A program made the position numbers and the translations under genes. A stretch of DNA of 64,000 nt, from the NCBI RefSeq assembly GCF_003335045.1, contig NZ_QOZG01000004.1, forward strand, positions 248,001 through 312,000, written 5' to 3'. Origin of the DNA: Paramesorhizobium salinisoli (GTDB taxonomy: Bacteria; Pseudomonadota; Alphaproteobacteria; Rhizobiales; Rhizobiaceae). Of this stretch, positions 44,455-53,515 are shown piece by piece (position 1 is the stretch's first letter; the number at the start of each line of letters is the position of its first letter). Below the pieces are notes generated by a model, which was given only the letters and a program-made list of their open reading frames with translations, was not told where the DNA came from and did no database searches.

Positions 44455-44894
44455 GCTCGCGCGAGATCCCGGCCAGAAGGGCTCGGGGCCGCTGCCATGC
44501 CTGCGACCCGTATGAAGGCGGTGATGCCGACCGCGATCGCACCGATGACGGAGAAGGTGATCTGCCATCCGTCGGACGGCATGAGGTGCTTTACGATGCC
44601 ATGCGTGGCGTGGAATCCAGCAATCGCCGCCGGCGCGACAAAGGCGATGGCTACGAGGAGCTTCAGCCACATCGGCCGGACGAAAGTGATCAGCAGATGG
44701 CCGGCCGCTAGCGTAAGGACGGCGGCGGCGGCCCCGACGAGAACCGCGCCGGGAATGCCGGCGCCGGTGCCGTGCGCCCAGGCACCTGCGGTCACGCCGA
44801 CGAACGCCGGCAGCGCGAAGACGGCCAGCGTGAACAGCAGCCAGCAAAGCAGGCCGATGGCCGCGAGGGATGCGAGTATTGCGAGGATGATCAT
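44451..44894 (-). CDS. Hypothetical membrane protein
   Basis: A 147-residue protein with about five hydrophobic segments (MIILAILASLAAIGLLCWLL, VLVGAAAAVLTLAAGHLLI, LLVAIAFVAPAAIAGF, ITFSVIGAIAVGITAFIRVAG). GGAGG lies eight bases before ATG 44894. Not assigned to a family; probably a conserved ICE membrane protein. Confidence 0.7.
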   Translation of the reverse strand: MIILAILASLAAIGLLCWLLFTLAVFALPAFVGVTAGAWAHGTGAGIPGAVLVGAAAAVLTLAAGHLLITFVRPMWLKLLVAIAFVAPAAIAGFHATHGIVKHLMPSDGWQITFSVIGAIAVGITAFIRVAGMAAAPSPSGRDLARA

Positions 44895-45034
44895 GGCGGT
44901 GGCCTCCGTGAGAAAAGGTCTGACGGTCGCGCCTCCACCACCACCACGGCGCGCTCGAACTATAGCTGAAAATCGACTGCGCCGGGAGCGGAAATCGCGT
45001 GCGACTTCCGCGCAGCGGCGCCGGTTCGCCCCGG

Positions 45035-45202
45035 TTATGGGGCGAAGGGATCGATCTCGTGGACGATCGCGTCCATTTCGCCGTCGTACTCGCTGGCTGG
45101 CGTCACCGAGAGGGTGCCGTCGCCGGCCTGGAAGATGATGATGGCGGCCATCAGGGTGGTGGCAAGGCTGAAGGCGAAGGCGTGTGCGTCGTTGAGGGAC
45201 AT
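45035..45202 (-). CDS. Small hypothetical protein with one membrane segment
   Basis: A 55-residue protein (MSLNDAHAFAFSLATTLMAA) with one hydrophobic helix and an acidic tail (EYDGEMDAIVHEIDPFAP). A GGAG ribosome site precedes ATG 45202. The frame is open 37 codons further upstream, but that part is arginine/cysteine-rich and unlike a start region. Confidence 0.5.
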   Translation of the reverse strand: MSLNDAHAFAFSLATTLMAAIIIFQAGDGTLSVTPASEYDGEMDAIVHEIDPFAP

Positions 45203-45426
45203 CGATCCGGCTCCTGTTTGAGCGGAGGACCATCCCCCGCTGACAGGCGCCCGAAGTGTCGGACTGAACGCCGCAATCACCGCACAGGCGCAGCCGAAGC
45301 GGCGGCATGCTCGCATAGCCGACCCTTTACGGGTTGATGGCGTCAGGCGATCAGTCTGACCAAGGATCAGCGCAGATAAGCGGGGGTGGTTTTCGCGTCA
45401 GGAGCCGCGGTGATACCGGGAAAACG

Positions 45427-46005
45427 TCAGTCGAGTTCAATCGTCTTGCCACGGTCCTTTTCGAGCCGGTTCAGGTATTTGTTCAGGCTAATCGTGACGA
45501 AGTGCTCGGTATGACCGACAGCTTCCAGGAAGTCGGCGATCTCGTCGACGGGAACCGCCATCGTCCACAGGTGCCGGATGACAAGACGTTCGGGCTCCTC
45601 CTTCACTGCGAGGGTGAGGCGAACGATGTCCGACGCGTCGGTGTGTGCGGCGATTGAGTTACGGAGGCCGATGAGACGGTCATGGACCTGCTTTCCGTCG
45701 TCTGATCCCTCGTAGACCTTCTTCGCATCGAGCATCGGAATTCCCGATCCCGACGATGCATAGCAGCGGCAGTAGGCCATGATCCCGGCGACGAAGAACG
45801 CCTGCTGGCGCATTGAGTTTTCCAGCTCGCCGAGCTCGACCGGGTGGTCACGCACCCACTCGAAGTTGGTGCGCGCGGTGACAAGGTGCATCAGCATATG
45901 CGTCCACGACGAAAGACGCTCAAATCCGGGGGGATCGAGCGTGAAGCCCTCTGCGACGACAGGTGCAATATGAGTTTTGTAGTCGTCGTCCGTGATTGTG
46001 CTCAT
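45427..46005 (-). CDS. HEPN-like hypothetical protein, copy 1
   Basis: A 192-residue all-helical protein. VHDRLIGLRNSIAAH carries an R-N-x4-H motif (Arg 115 to His 121), the signature of HEPN RNases (RX4-6H with a polar residue after Arg). It resembles the protein at 58081 (Y.R....GSG, VHD..I.LRN...AH). HEPN proteins cut RNA in toxin-antitoxin and defence systems. Start ATG 46005 has GGGGAT upstream; one at 46023 is possible. Confidence 0.6.
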   Translation of the reverse strand: MSTITDDDYKTHIAPVVAEGFTLDPPGFERLSSWTHMLMHLVTARTNFEWVRDHPVELGELENSMRQQAFFVAGIMAYCRCYASSGSGIPMLDAKKVYEGSDDGKQVHDRLIGLRNSIAAHTDASDIVRLTLAVKEEPERLVIRHLWTMAVPVDEIADFLEAVGHTEHFVTISLNKYLNRLEKDRGKTIELD

Positions 46006-46092
46006 CGCATCCCCGCTGTCCATTCAGTAACTTACGTAGATACGTTGCGCGCTGCGATCCAACGATTCAGTTCTCTTACCGGCAGGCGGCGC

Positions 46093-47016
46093 TCACGCGC
46101 CGCCGAACTTCCAGACCGGGATGCCGAGCTTCTTGGCCTTGTCGGCGAGGTTGTCGTTGATGCCGGTGCCGGGGAAGTGCATCACGCCCTTAGGCAGGAT
46201 TTCCAGCATCTCGTCGTTACGCTTGAAGGGCGCTGCGCGGCCGTGCTTCGTCCAGTCCGGTGCAAAGCCGATCTGCGGCACATTGCGGTTCGTGGCCCAA
46301 AGGGATGCTATCTTCTCGGCGCCCTTCGGCGATTTGCCGTGCATCAGCACCATGTCCGGGTGCTTTTCATGGACTTGGTCGAGCTTGGCCCAGATCAGCC
46401 GATGGTCGTTGAAGTCGAGCCCGCCGGTGACAAGGATCTTTGGACCAGCGGGAAGAAGGATCGTCTGCTCGGCGCGCCGCTTCGCTGCCAGGAAATCGCG
46501 GCTGTCGATCATCGCGGAGGTGAGATTGCGGTGATTGACCCTTGATCCGCTACGCGGAAGCCAGGTCTTGCCGACGTGGCGTTCGTAGTGTTCGGCCGCC
46601 TGATCGCGCATCAGCTCGAAGGCGTTCTGGCGTTCGATGAGGGTCTGGCCCTCGGCGATGTGGCGCTCGAGTTCGACTGCCTTCACCTCGCTGCCGTCCT
46701 GTTCACGCTGGCCCCGGCGTTGCGCCTGCTCGTTGTCGTCAAGCTCGCGCGCGATCCGGTCGGTGGCGCGGTGGAAGACGTTGACCGTCGACCACAGGAG
46801 ATCGTCGAGGTCGGGTTCGAGGCGAGTGTCCTCCAGCGTCCCGATCAGAGCGTCGAAGATGTCGGCGATGGCGCCTGCGACTGCATTTCCGTCGGGGAGG
46901 AGTCGCTGGTCGGGTTCATCCTCGAAGGGACGATAGCCGTGGAGCTGAAGCTCGTTGAGGACATGGTCGGTGGGTGATGACGCGTGATGCGGTTCGAAGT
47001 CGTCGTGCTCGCTCAT
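46093..47016 (-). CDS. DUF2493 family protein
   Basis: A 307-residue protein. The C-terminal third is the DUF2493 Rossmann-like domain (KILVTGGLDFNDHRLIWAKLDQVHEKHPDMVLMHGKSPKGAEKIAS, ending GKFGGA-like VWKFGGA), related to SLOG nucleotide-binding proteins. The N-terminal part is helical and acidic. It may sense nucleotides; function not established. GGAG lies before ATG 47016. The 310 bases upstream hold two strong stem-loops. Confidence 0.9.
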   Translation of the reverse strand: MSEHDDFEPHHASSPTDHVLNELQLHGYRPFEDEPDQRLLPDGNAVAGAIADIFDALIGTLEDTRLEPDLDDLLWSTVNVFHRATDRIARELDDNEQAQRRGQREQDGSEVKAVELERHIAEGQTLIERQNAFELMRDQAAEHYERHVGKTWLPRSGSRVNHRNLTSAMIDSRDFLAAKRRAEQTILLPAGPKILVTGGLDFNDHRLIWAKLDQVHEKHPDMVLMHGKSPKGAEKIASLWATNRNVPQIGFAPDWTKHGRAAPFKRNDEMLEILPKGVMHFPGTGINDNLADKAKKLGIPVWKFGGA

Positions 47017-47081
47017 GGGATGCTCCGTCGGTTGGACCGCGACCGCCGCGGCCTTCATGGCGACGAAAGCCGGCGGGCGGG

Positions 47082-47198
47082 CCGGCCCTGCACCCGGAGC
47101 GCAGCACAGGGCCGGAGCGTCAGCGGAGGATGGCGAAGGCCGGCGATTTTGCCTCGCGATGGAAAGGCGCGGCACGCGCCGCCGGAAAATCGTCGGCC
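47082..47198 (-). ncRNA. Structured intergenic element upstream of DUF2493 gene
   Basis: Two hairpins lie in the 311-base gap. First: CCGGCCCTG and CAGGGCCGG with a 16-base loop (47082-47115). Second: a nested structure, outer arms GGCCGGCGATTTT and AAAATCGTCGGCC (12 of 13 pairs, 47138-47150 and 47186-47198) around GGCGCG-GCA-CGCGCC (47166-47180). Either a leader of the DUF2493 mRNA or a small RNA; no gene fits the gap. Confidence 0.4.
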
Positions 47199-47327
47199 GC
47201 AGCCATTGCTGGGCAGGCCCGTTTGCTGGCCGATCGCCCTCTCGAAGGCCGAGGCGCGGTCCCCCTCCGACGGTTGGTGCATCTGCGAGCACGACGACGC
47301 ACCGCCATTGTCGTCTCCCGTGCCGGG

Positions 47328-48365
47328 CTATGCCGCCAGCGCCATGAACCTTGCGACATCCTGGGGTGTAATCTGCATCCGCGACTGCTGCCGGAGATGC
47401 TCGATGCCGAGGGTGTGGAGATCCTCGTTGTAGTCGCCGAGCGCTGGCGAGATGACAATCGCCTCGATTCCGAGGGCGTTGGCCCGTTCGATCAGGCTGT
47501 CACGCGCACCGTCACCGGCCGGATCATTGTCGCGCACGATGTAGAGCCGTCGTAGCGTATCGGGGAACAGGATGGCGGCGAGATGTGCTGCCGAGAGCGC
47601 CGCCAGCATCGGCATGTCGGGCAACACCTGTCGGAGCGACAGCACGGTCTCGATGCCTTCGCCGGCCGCCATCACCTCGCCGCCGATGCCGAAGCGCACG
47701 GCGTTGCCGAGCAGGTCGCCCATGGCTCGCCTCGGCGTGTCGATCGGGGCCTTGTCCCGCGATCGGGGATCGAGCCATGTCCGGTGCGCGCCGGTGATCT
47801 TGCCGTCGAGATCGGTGACGGCGCCGATCATCGCCGGCCATGTCTCGGTCGGAGAATGCTCGTCGGGCCGATAATAGCAGCGTGGATGAAAGCGAAGATT
47901 TCCGGTTCCGCGTAAATCTGGAATGCCGCGTTCGCGTAAATACGCTTGCACGATTGTGCCCCTTATCGGCTGCGACATGCCGATGAGACGCCGCGCTGCT
48001 TCCGGCGAGCCGCTTGGTGCTGGCCGCTGGCGCTCCTGAAATCGTGGCTCTGGCTCGGGTGGCGGCATGCTGAGGAAGGTGCGCGCCTCGTCGGCCACGT
48101 CCTTGAAGAGGACTAGGCCGCAGCTTTCCCGGATGACGTCGAGGAGATCGCCATGCTCACCGGTGGCGGCGTCGGTCCATTTGCCCGCGACACCTTTCGG
48201 CGAATCCTTGAGCCGGACATACATCGAGCGGCCCGGCGTGTTGCGCGCGTCGCCCACCAGCCAGTAGCGGCCCTCGCGACGCCCACTCGACAGATATTGG
48301 CGGCACACCGCCTCGGCCTGCCGGCCGAGACTGTGCGCGAGATCGGAGGCATCCTGCCGGGCCAT
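47328..48365 (-). CDS. Toprim domain primase-like protein (DUF7146 type)
   Basis: A 345-residue protein. The N-terminal half resembles DUF7146 (YWLVGDARNTPGRSMYVRL, GKWTDAATGEHGDLLDVI). The toprim domain follows: EVMAAGEGIETVLSL with the catalytic Glu and LYIVRDNDPAGDGA with the D-x-D motif. Such proteins may prime lagging-strand synthesis of incoming single-stranded DNA. Its ATG overlaps the strawberry-notch stop (TGATG). Confidence 0.9.
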   Translation of the reverse strand: MARQDASDLAHSLGRQAEAVCRQYLSSGRREGRYWLVGDARNTPGRSMYVRLKDSPKGVAGKWTDAATGEHGDLLDVIRESCGLVLFKDVADEARTFLSMPPPEPEPRFQERQRPAPSGSPEAARRLIGMSQPIRGTIVQAYLRERGIPDLRGTGNLRFHPRCYYRPDEHSPTETWPAMIGAVTDLDGKITGAHRTWLDPRSRDKAPIDTPRRAMGDLLGNAVRFGIGGEVMAAGEGIETVLSLRQVLPDMPMLAALSAAHLAAILFPDTLRRLYIVRDNDPAGDGARDSLIERANALGIEAIVISPALGDYNEDLHTLGIEHLRQQSRMQITPQDVARFMALAA

Positions 48366-51300
48366 CACGCAGCCTCCCGCTCGGAGATGCGCGCCACCGG
48401 GAAGGTGTCTAGCAACTTGGCGAGGACGCTCGGCCCGGTGGTGTCGATCGGCACGAAGAAGCGGAGCTTCCACGAGATGATTTCGCTGAACAGGCCGAAT
48501 GCCCGGAGCCGGTCCCGCATGGCTTCGGTGAAGCCGGTCAGCTCCAGTCGTTGGGCGCTCATGACGCGCGCGCGTCGAAGTTGGAGGCCGTCGGCGAGAT
48601 CGAGGATCGTCGCGCCGTCCATCAGTGCGGTGAAGGCCTGCTCCGGGGTCAGCGACGCGGCGCCCGTCGTCACAGCGTTCGCGGCCCAGGCCGGCGAGAC
48701 GCGGCGACCGATGATGCGCTCGCCGGCATCGGTCTGGAGCCGATAGACCCGCGTCGACTCGTTCGGCAGGCGCTTCCAGATCGGCAACAGCAGGCCAGCG
48801 ACGATATGGATCGTGCTGTCGGAGAAGTCCGGCACATCGTTTAGTTCCGCCCACCACGCTGCGGCGAAGGCGGCGCGATCGGCTTCCGTCCAATGGCTCT
48901 CGTCCATCATGCGCAGGGGCGCATAGTGCTGCTCCATCGGCCGGATCAGGCAGGCGCGCCGTTCGATCTCGCCATCGTCGAGCATCATCGACGGTGCGGG
49001 AATCTGCACGGCGGCGCGACCGGAGCGGCAATTGACCAGGAGCCGCGCCCGCGGATCGGAGAGATGGTCAAGAGCGTCAGCCAGGCTTGTCGGGCGGTTG
49101 CGCTCGCGCCGCGTGATCGTGAGCAGCCGCGTCTCGGCGCCGGTGCCCGGGTGCGTGTAGATCACTTGGCTGTCGGTGACGATGAAGCTCTCGGCCTGCA
49201 GCGTCTCGAGCCCGACATCGTAGACGCCGCTTCTGATGGCCCCCTCGATCTTGGCGGTGAGAAGCTGCTCGAACGCCGTAAACAGCACGCCCTGCAGGTC
49301 GATCGTCAGCGCCAGCAGGCGATTGAGGAAGGTGGTGATCGGCGGCAGTTCGTCCTTGATACCGTTGTCGTCCATCAGCTTCAGGCCGGTGGCGGACTCG
49401 AAGCGGTCGAGCGAGCAGCCCTCGACCTTGCCGCGCACCAGCAGGAGATAGAGCTGCCGGAGCGCATCGCGCGCATAGTGCGATTCCAGATTGTCCTCGG
49501 GCCGGAACAGGCCCTGTCCGCCGGTCTGGCGCTGGCCGCGTGTAATCGCGCCGAGCGTGTCAAGCCGACGCGCAATGGTCGAGAGGAAGCGCTTCTCGGC
49601 CTTCACGTCGGTGGCGAGCGGCCGGAACAGCGGAGGCTGCGCCTGGTTCGTCCGGTTGGTGCGGCCGAGGCCCTGGATCGCGGCGTCGGCCTTCCAGCCC
49701 GGTTCGAGCAGATAATGGACGCGCAGGCGCTGGTTCCGGGCCGCGAGATCGGCGTGATAGCTGCGGCCGATGCCGCCGGCGTCCGAGAACACCAACACGC
49801 GCTTCTGGTCGTCCATGAACGCGGCGGCTTCGGCGAGATTGGCGGAGGCCGCCCGGTTCTCAACGGCAAGCCGCTCGCCCTTGCGCACCACGCGGCGCGA
49901 GCGGCCCGTTACCTCGGCCACGATGTCGGTGCCGAAACGCTGGACGATCTGGTCGAGTGCGCCAGGCACGGGGGTCAGTGATGCCAGCCGTTCGATCAGC
50001 TCGTCGCGGCGGGCGACAGCTTCCCGGCTCTCGACAGGTTGGCCTTCCCGGTAGACCGGACGCGACGACAGATTGCCCTCGCTGTCGGTGAACGGCTCGT
50101 AGAGCTGCACCGGGAAGGAATGGGCGAGGTAATCCAGGACATATTCCCTGGGCGTGATGTCCACGTGAACGTCGTTCCATTCCTCGGTCGGGATCTCGGC
50201 GAGACGCCGTTCCATCAGCGCTTCGCCGGTCGAGACGATCTGGATCACGGCGGCATGACCATCGGCCAGGTCCTGCTCGATCGAGCGAACCAATGTCGGG
50301 GTCTTCATGCTGGTGAGCAGATGGCCGAAGAAGCGCTGCTTGGCGGATTCGAAGGCTGAGCGTGCGGCCGACTTCGCCTGCCGGTTCAGCGTGCCGCTGT
50401 CGCCGGTGATGTTGGCGGCCTGCATCGCCGCGTCGAGATGATTGTGGATGATGGCGAAGGCGCCGGCATAGGCATCGTAGATGCGCGTCTGCTCCGGCAT
50501 GAGCTGGTGTTCGAGCAACTCATATTCGACGCCGTCGTAGGACAGCGATCGTGATGTGTAGAGGCCGAGCGAACGTAGATCACGCGCTAAGACTTCCATG
50601 GCTGCGACGCCACCATTCTCGACCGCCTCGACGAACTCGGCCCGGTTGGCGAAGGGGAAATCCTCGCCGCCCCACAGGCCGAGCCGCTGGGCATAGGCCA
50701 GATTGTGGACCGTGGTTGCACCGGTCGCGGAGACGTAGACGACGCGCGCGTCCGGCAGAGCGTGCTGAAGGCGCAAGCCCGCACGGCCCTGCTGCGAAGG
50801 CGCGACATCGCCCCGTTCTCCCTTGCCGCCACCGGCGTTCTGCATGGCGTGGCTTTCGTCGAAAATGATCACTCCGTCGAAATCGGAGCCCAACCATTCG
50901 ACGATCTGCTTAACGCGCGAAAGCTTCTCGCCGCGGTCGTCGGACCGTAGCGTGGCGTAGGTGGTGAAAAGGACGCCTTCCGCGAGACGGATCGCCGTGC
51001 CTTGCGGGAAGCGCGACAGCGGCGTGACCAACAGCCGCTCCATGCCGAGCGCGGACCAGTCGCGCTGGGCGTCCTCGAGCAGCTTGTCGGACTTGGAGAT
51101 CCACACCGCCTTGCGCCGGCCCTGGAGCCAGTTGTCGAGGATGATCCCGGCCGACTGGCGGCCCTTGCCGGCGCCGGTGCCATCACCGAGCATGAAGCCC
51201 TTGCGGAAGCGGACGGCATTTTCCGCGTCGTCCGGCGCGGCCGAGACGAGATCGCAGGTCTCATCCACGGTCCAGGCGCCGGCGATATATTCACCATGGG

Positions 51301-52693
51301 CCTCGCCGGCGTAGATCACCGTCTCGAGCTGGGCGTCGGACAGGACGCCGTCGCTGACGATATGGGCGGGAAGCAGTGGCCGGTAGCTCGGCTTCGGCGG
51401 CGCGACCGACGCCATGGCGGCCGACTGCACGAGCTTGGTGGGATGCGGCTGCGCGTCGGGGATGCGGATCGACTGAAGCGCGTAGGCCTCGTAGATCGAG
51501 TCCGACAGGCGACCGCCCTCCGGCGGCGTCCAGTCGATCGTCTCATAGTCGAGGGGCACGCCTTCGGGCTGCGCAATGTGACGTGCAGGCGTTGCGGACG
51601 CGGCTCGGGTCAGATAGCCGCGCATGGTGCGCAGGGCGACCGGCGCGTCGGTGATCGTAATAGGGAGCGATACCGGCAGCCGGGCCGGAACATGCTGGTC
51701 GATCCATGTGAGCAACGTCGCGACATCGGGTGCGAGGCCGGGAGAGTCCGGAAAGCGGGTGGCGTCCTCGGCCGGCGCTTTGTCGATGACGGTGAGGCGC
51801 GTCTCGATGGTCGTGCCATGCTTGGCATAGACCGAGCCCGCGACGGCGGCTGTGAACACCACACGCCCGTGCTTCTGCAGGCGGATGAAGGCGTCACGCC
51901 AGGCTGGCGCTTCGGGCGAGAAGTTCGCCCCAGTGATCGTGACCAGTCGACCGCCATCGGCGAGACGCGCCAGGGCCGAGGCGACATGACGATAGGCGGC
52001 GTCGGCAATTCGTCCGGTGACGTTCGCCATCACCGAGAACGGCGGGTTCATGATGATGACGCTGGGAACGGCCGTCCGATCGAGATGATCGTCGATCTGG
52101 GCGGCGTCGAAGCGCGTAACGGAGCTGGCCGGAAAGAGGGAGGCGAGCAGATCGGCGCGGGTCTCGGCAAGCTCATTCAAGATGAGCGCGGAGCCGGCGA
52201 TCTCGGTGAGGATGGCAAGCAGGCCGGTTCCGGCCGAGGGCTCCAGCACGCGGTCGGTTGGGGTCAGCAATGCCGCAGTCAGGGCGGCGAGACCGAGCGG
52301 GACAGGGGTCGAGAATTGCTGGAAGGCCTGCGCTTCCTCGGAGCGACGCGTGTGCGTCGGCAGAAGGCGGGTGATCTTGGTCAGCGCGGAAAGGCGTGAA
52401 GCCGGCGATGCGGCTTTGCGGAAAAGCGCCTTTCCGTATTTGCGCAGGAAGAGAACGGTCGCGGCCTCACAGGCGTCATAGGCCGTCTTCCAGTCCCAAG
52501 CGCCGACAGCGTCGGACCCGCCGAAGGCCGCCTCCATCGCCGCGCGCAGCGTCGCGGCGTCAACCGTTCGGCCCTGTTCAAGATGAGGGAGGAGGAGCTC
52601 GGCGGCGGCCAGCGCGGCGGAGGCCGGTGGCGTCGCACGCGCGAGCGGGAGCGAGACTGCCGCTGGGGCAGCCTGAAGCGGAGCGTGAAGCAT
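48365..52693 (-). CDS. Strawberry-notch helicase with N-terminal DNA methyltransferase
   Basis: A 1442-residue fusion. Residues about 110-300 hold an adenine methyltransferase-like domain (SAM loop DRVLEPSAGTGLLAILTE, catalytic IMNPPF). The middle is an SF2 helicase: Walker A-like GDGTGAGKGRQSAG and DEAH-type IIFDESHAMQ; conserved helicase C-terminal domain follows. It resembles DarB-type methylase-helicases that protect DNA entering a cell from restriction. ATG 52693 is used, downstream of a structured leader. Residues near 75-90 (FRKAASPAS) come from a palindromic repeat. Confidence 0.92.
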   Translation of the reverse strand: MLHAPLQAAPAAVSLPLARATPPASAALAAAELLLPHLEQGRTVDAATLRAAMEAAFGGSDAVGAWDWKTAYDACEAATVLFLRKYGKALFRKAASPASRLSALTKITRLLPTHTRRSEEAQAFQQFSTPVPLGLAALTAALLTPTDRVLEPSAGTGLLAILTEIAGSALILNELAETRADLLASLFPASSVTRFDAAQIDDHLDRTAVPSVIIMNPPFSVMANVTGRIADAAYRHVASALARLADGGRLVTITGANFSPEAPAWRDAFIRLQKHGRVVFTAAVAGSVYAKHGTTIETRLTVIDKAPAEDATRFPDSPGLAPDVATLLTWIDQHVPARLPVSLPITITDAPVALRTMRGYLTRAASATPARHIAQPEGVPLDYETIDWTPPEGGRLSDSIYEAYALQSIRIPDAQPHPTKLVQSAAMASVAPPKPSYRPLLPAHIVSDGVLSDAQLETVIYAGEAHGEYIAGAWTVDETCDLVSAAPDDAENAVRFRKGFMLGDGTGAGKGRQSAGIILDNWLQGRRKAVWISKSDKLLEDAQRDWSALGMERLLVTPLSRFPQGTAIRLAEGVLFTTYATLRSDDRGEKLSRVKQIVEWLGSDFDGVIIFDESHAMQNAGGGKGERGDVAPSQQGRAGLRLQHALPDARVVYVSATGATTVHNLAYAQRLGLWGGEDFPFANRAEFVEAVENGGVAAMEVLARDLRSLGLYTSRSLSYDGVEYELLEHQLMPEQTRIYDAYAGAFAIIHNHLDAAMQAANITGDSGTLNRQAKSAARSAFESAKQRFFGHLLTSMKTPTLVRSIEQDLADGHAAVIQIVSTGEALMERRLAEIPTEEWNDVHVDITPREYVLDYLAHSFPVQLYEPFTDSEGNLSSRPVYREGQPVESREAVARRDELIERLASLTPVPGALDQIVQRFGTDIVAEVTGRSRRVVRKGERLAVENRAASANLAEAAAFMDDQKRVLVFSDAGGIGRSYHADLAARNQRLRVHYLLEPGWKADAAIQGLGRTNRTNQAQPPLFRPLATDVKAEKRFLSTIARRLDTLGAITRGQRQTGGQGLFRPEDNLESHYARDALRQLYLLLVRGKVEGCSLDRFESATGLKLMDDNGIKDELPPITTFLNRLLALTIDLQGVLFTAFEQLLTAKIEGAIRSGVYDVGLETLQAESFIVTDSQVIYTHPGTGAETRLLTITRRERNRPTSLADALDHLSDPRARLLVNCRSGRAAVQIPAPSMMLDDGEIERRACLIRPMEQHYAPLRMMDESHWTEADRAAFAAAWWAELNDVPDFSDSTIHIVAGLLLPIWKRLPNESTRVYRLQTDAGERIIGRRVSPAWAANAVTTGAASLTPEQAFTALMDGATILDLADGLQLRRARVMSAQRLELTGFTEAMRDRLRAFGLFSEIISWKLRFFVPIDTTGPSVLAKLLDTFPVARISEREAA
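52386..52426. repeat. Palindromic repeat element, copy inside the strawberry-notch gene
   Basis: A 41-bp element (GCGGAAA, GTGAAGCCGG, loop, CGGCTTT, GCGGAAA), about 80% identical to that at 8187-8226 and in the same frame. It encodes FRKAASPAS. Confidence 0.65.
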
Positions 52694-52700
52694 GATGGAG

Positions 52701-52768
52701 ACCTCGGAGAGCTGGACGGGACGAGCCGGCCCGGCGCTCTCTCTCGACCGGACGGGCTCAAACCCGTT
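52701..52768 (-). promoter_or_regulatory. Structured leader upstream of the strawberry-notch gene (leader C)
   Basis: Shares CTCTCTCTCGACC (52737-52749) and AAACCCGT with the ParB-like leader at 56402, but has an extra GGACGGGCT between them. Stems GACGGG/CCCGT are possible. The leader ends at the ribosome site. Confidence 0.5.
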
Positions 52769-52915
52769 CCCGGCCAACCTCTCACTCTGGCGCGGGCTGG
52801 GCCCGGCTCATCGCTCGGCCTTCCGGCTGCTGCGATCTGAAGCTAACGTTCCTGGGAAAGGAAGCTGCGGCGCCTCACTGGAGTTCGCCGTGCCGGTAGG
52901 AAAAAGGCAGGCGAA

Positions 52916-53272
52916 ATGAAGGGAAGCGCGATCGGGATTATTGCCGCGGGTTGTCTTGCGGTCGGGTTTGGCACGGGGTTTTTCCTCCGACCTGTGATTG
53001 CGCCGGTGTCCGCGTCGCCGGCTGTCGTGGCCGGGGTCGCGCAGCCGACCGAGGATGAGGCAACGGCGGCGGTTCGGCGTCACCGCCTGTTCACCGGACC
53101 GCTCACCAATGCCACCGTGAAGCTCGGCGACTGTTCGCCGGGCGGTATCGGTCCGGGCGTGACCTGCATGACGCAGATCGTGATGGATTCGACAACGCCG
53201 AACGCGACGCCGCAGAACCGGCCGATCGGTTTCGCGCGCGTCAACGGTCAATGGGAGGTCGCGGTCTGGTAG
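52916..53272 (+). CDS. Hypothetical protein with N-terminal membrane anchor
   Basis: A 118-residue protein, one of few + strand genes here. An N-terminal helix (IGIIAAGCLAVGFGTGFFL) is an anchor or signal, followed by a soluble domain with a Cys pair (KLGDCSPGGIGPGVTCMTQI) that could form a disulphide, ending WEVAVW. AGGCGAA precedes ATG 52916. Divergent from the strawberry-notch gene. Not recognised. Confidence 0.65.
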   Translation: MKGSAIGIIAAGCLAVGFGTGFFLRPVIAPVSASPAVVAGVAQPTEDEATAAVRRHRLFTGPLTNATVKLGDCSPGGIGPGVTCMTQIVMDSTTPNATPQNRPIGFARVNGQWEVAVW

Positions 53273-53290
53273 CGGCAGCACACGCGCGCC

Positions 53291-53515
53291 CTATGTCGGG
53301 GCTTCCGGCGGGCGATAGATCTTGAACGGATCGCCGTCGGCAAGATGCCCGAACGGCGTGAACACATAGTCGCCGTCTGTACGGCCAACGGCGCAGATGA
53401 CGTAGCGGGGCTCGCCCGTCGCGACGTCGGTGCATTCCATCAGCGCCAGATCGCCGCTTCCGGCCGCCCGCAACAACGTCTGGAAATTGGCACGCGCATG
53501 GTCAGGGATGCTCAT
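53291..53515 (-). CDS. DUF6117 family protein
   Basis: A 74-residue protein (MSIPDHARANFQTLLRAAGS, then DLALMECTDVATGEPRYVI, then DGDYVFTPFGHLADGDPF) of the small DUF6117 family found on these ICEs. ATG overlaps the stop of the gene upstream (ATGA). Function unknown. Confidence 0.85.
   Translation of the reverse strand: MSIPDHARANFQTLLRAAGSGDLALMECTDVATGEPRYVICAVGRTDGDYVFTPFGHLADGDPFKIYRPPEAPT

Noticed and set aside
51002-52399. Long + strand open frame of 465 codons
   Set aside because: Antisense to the strawberry-notch gene.
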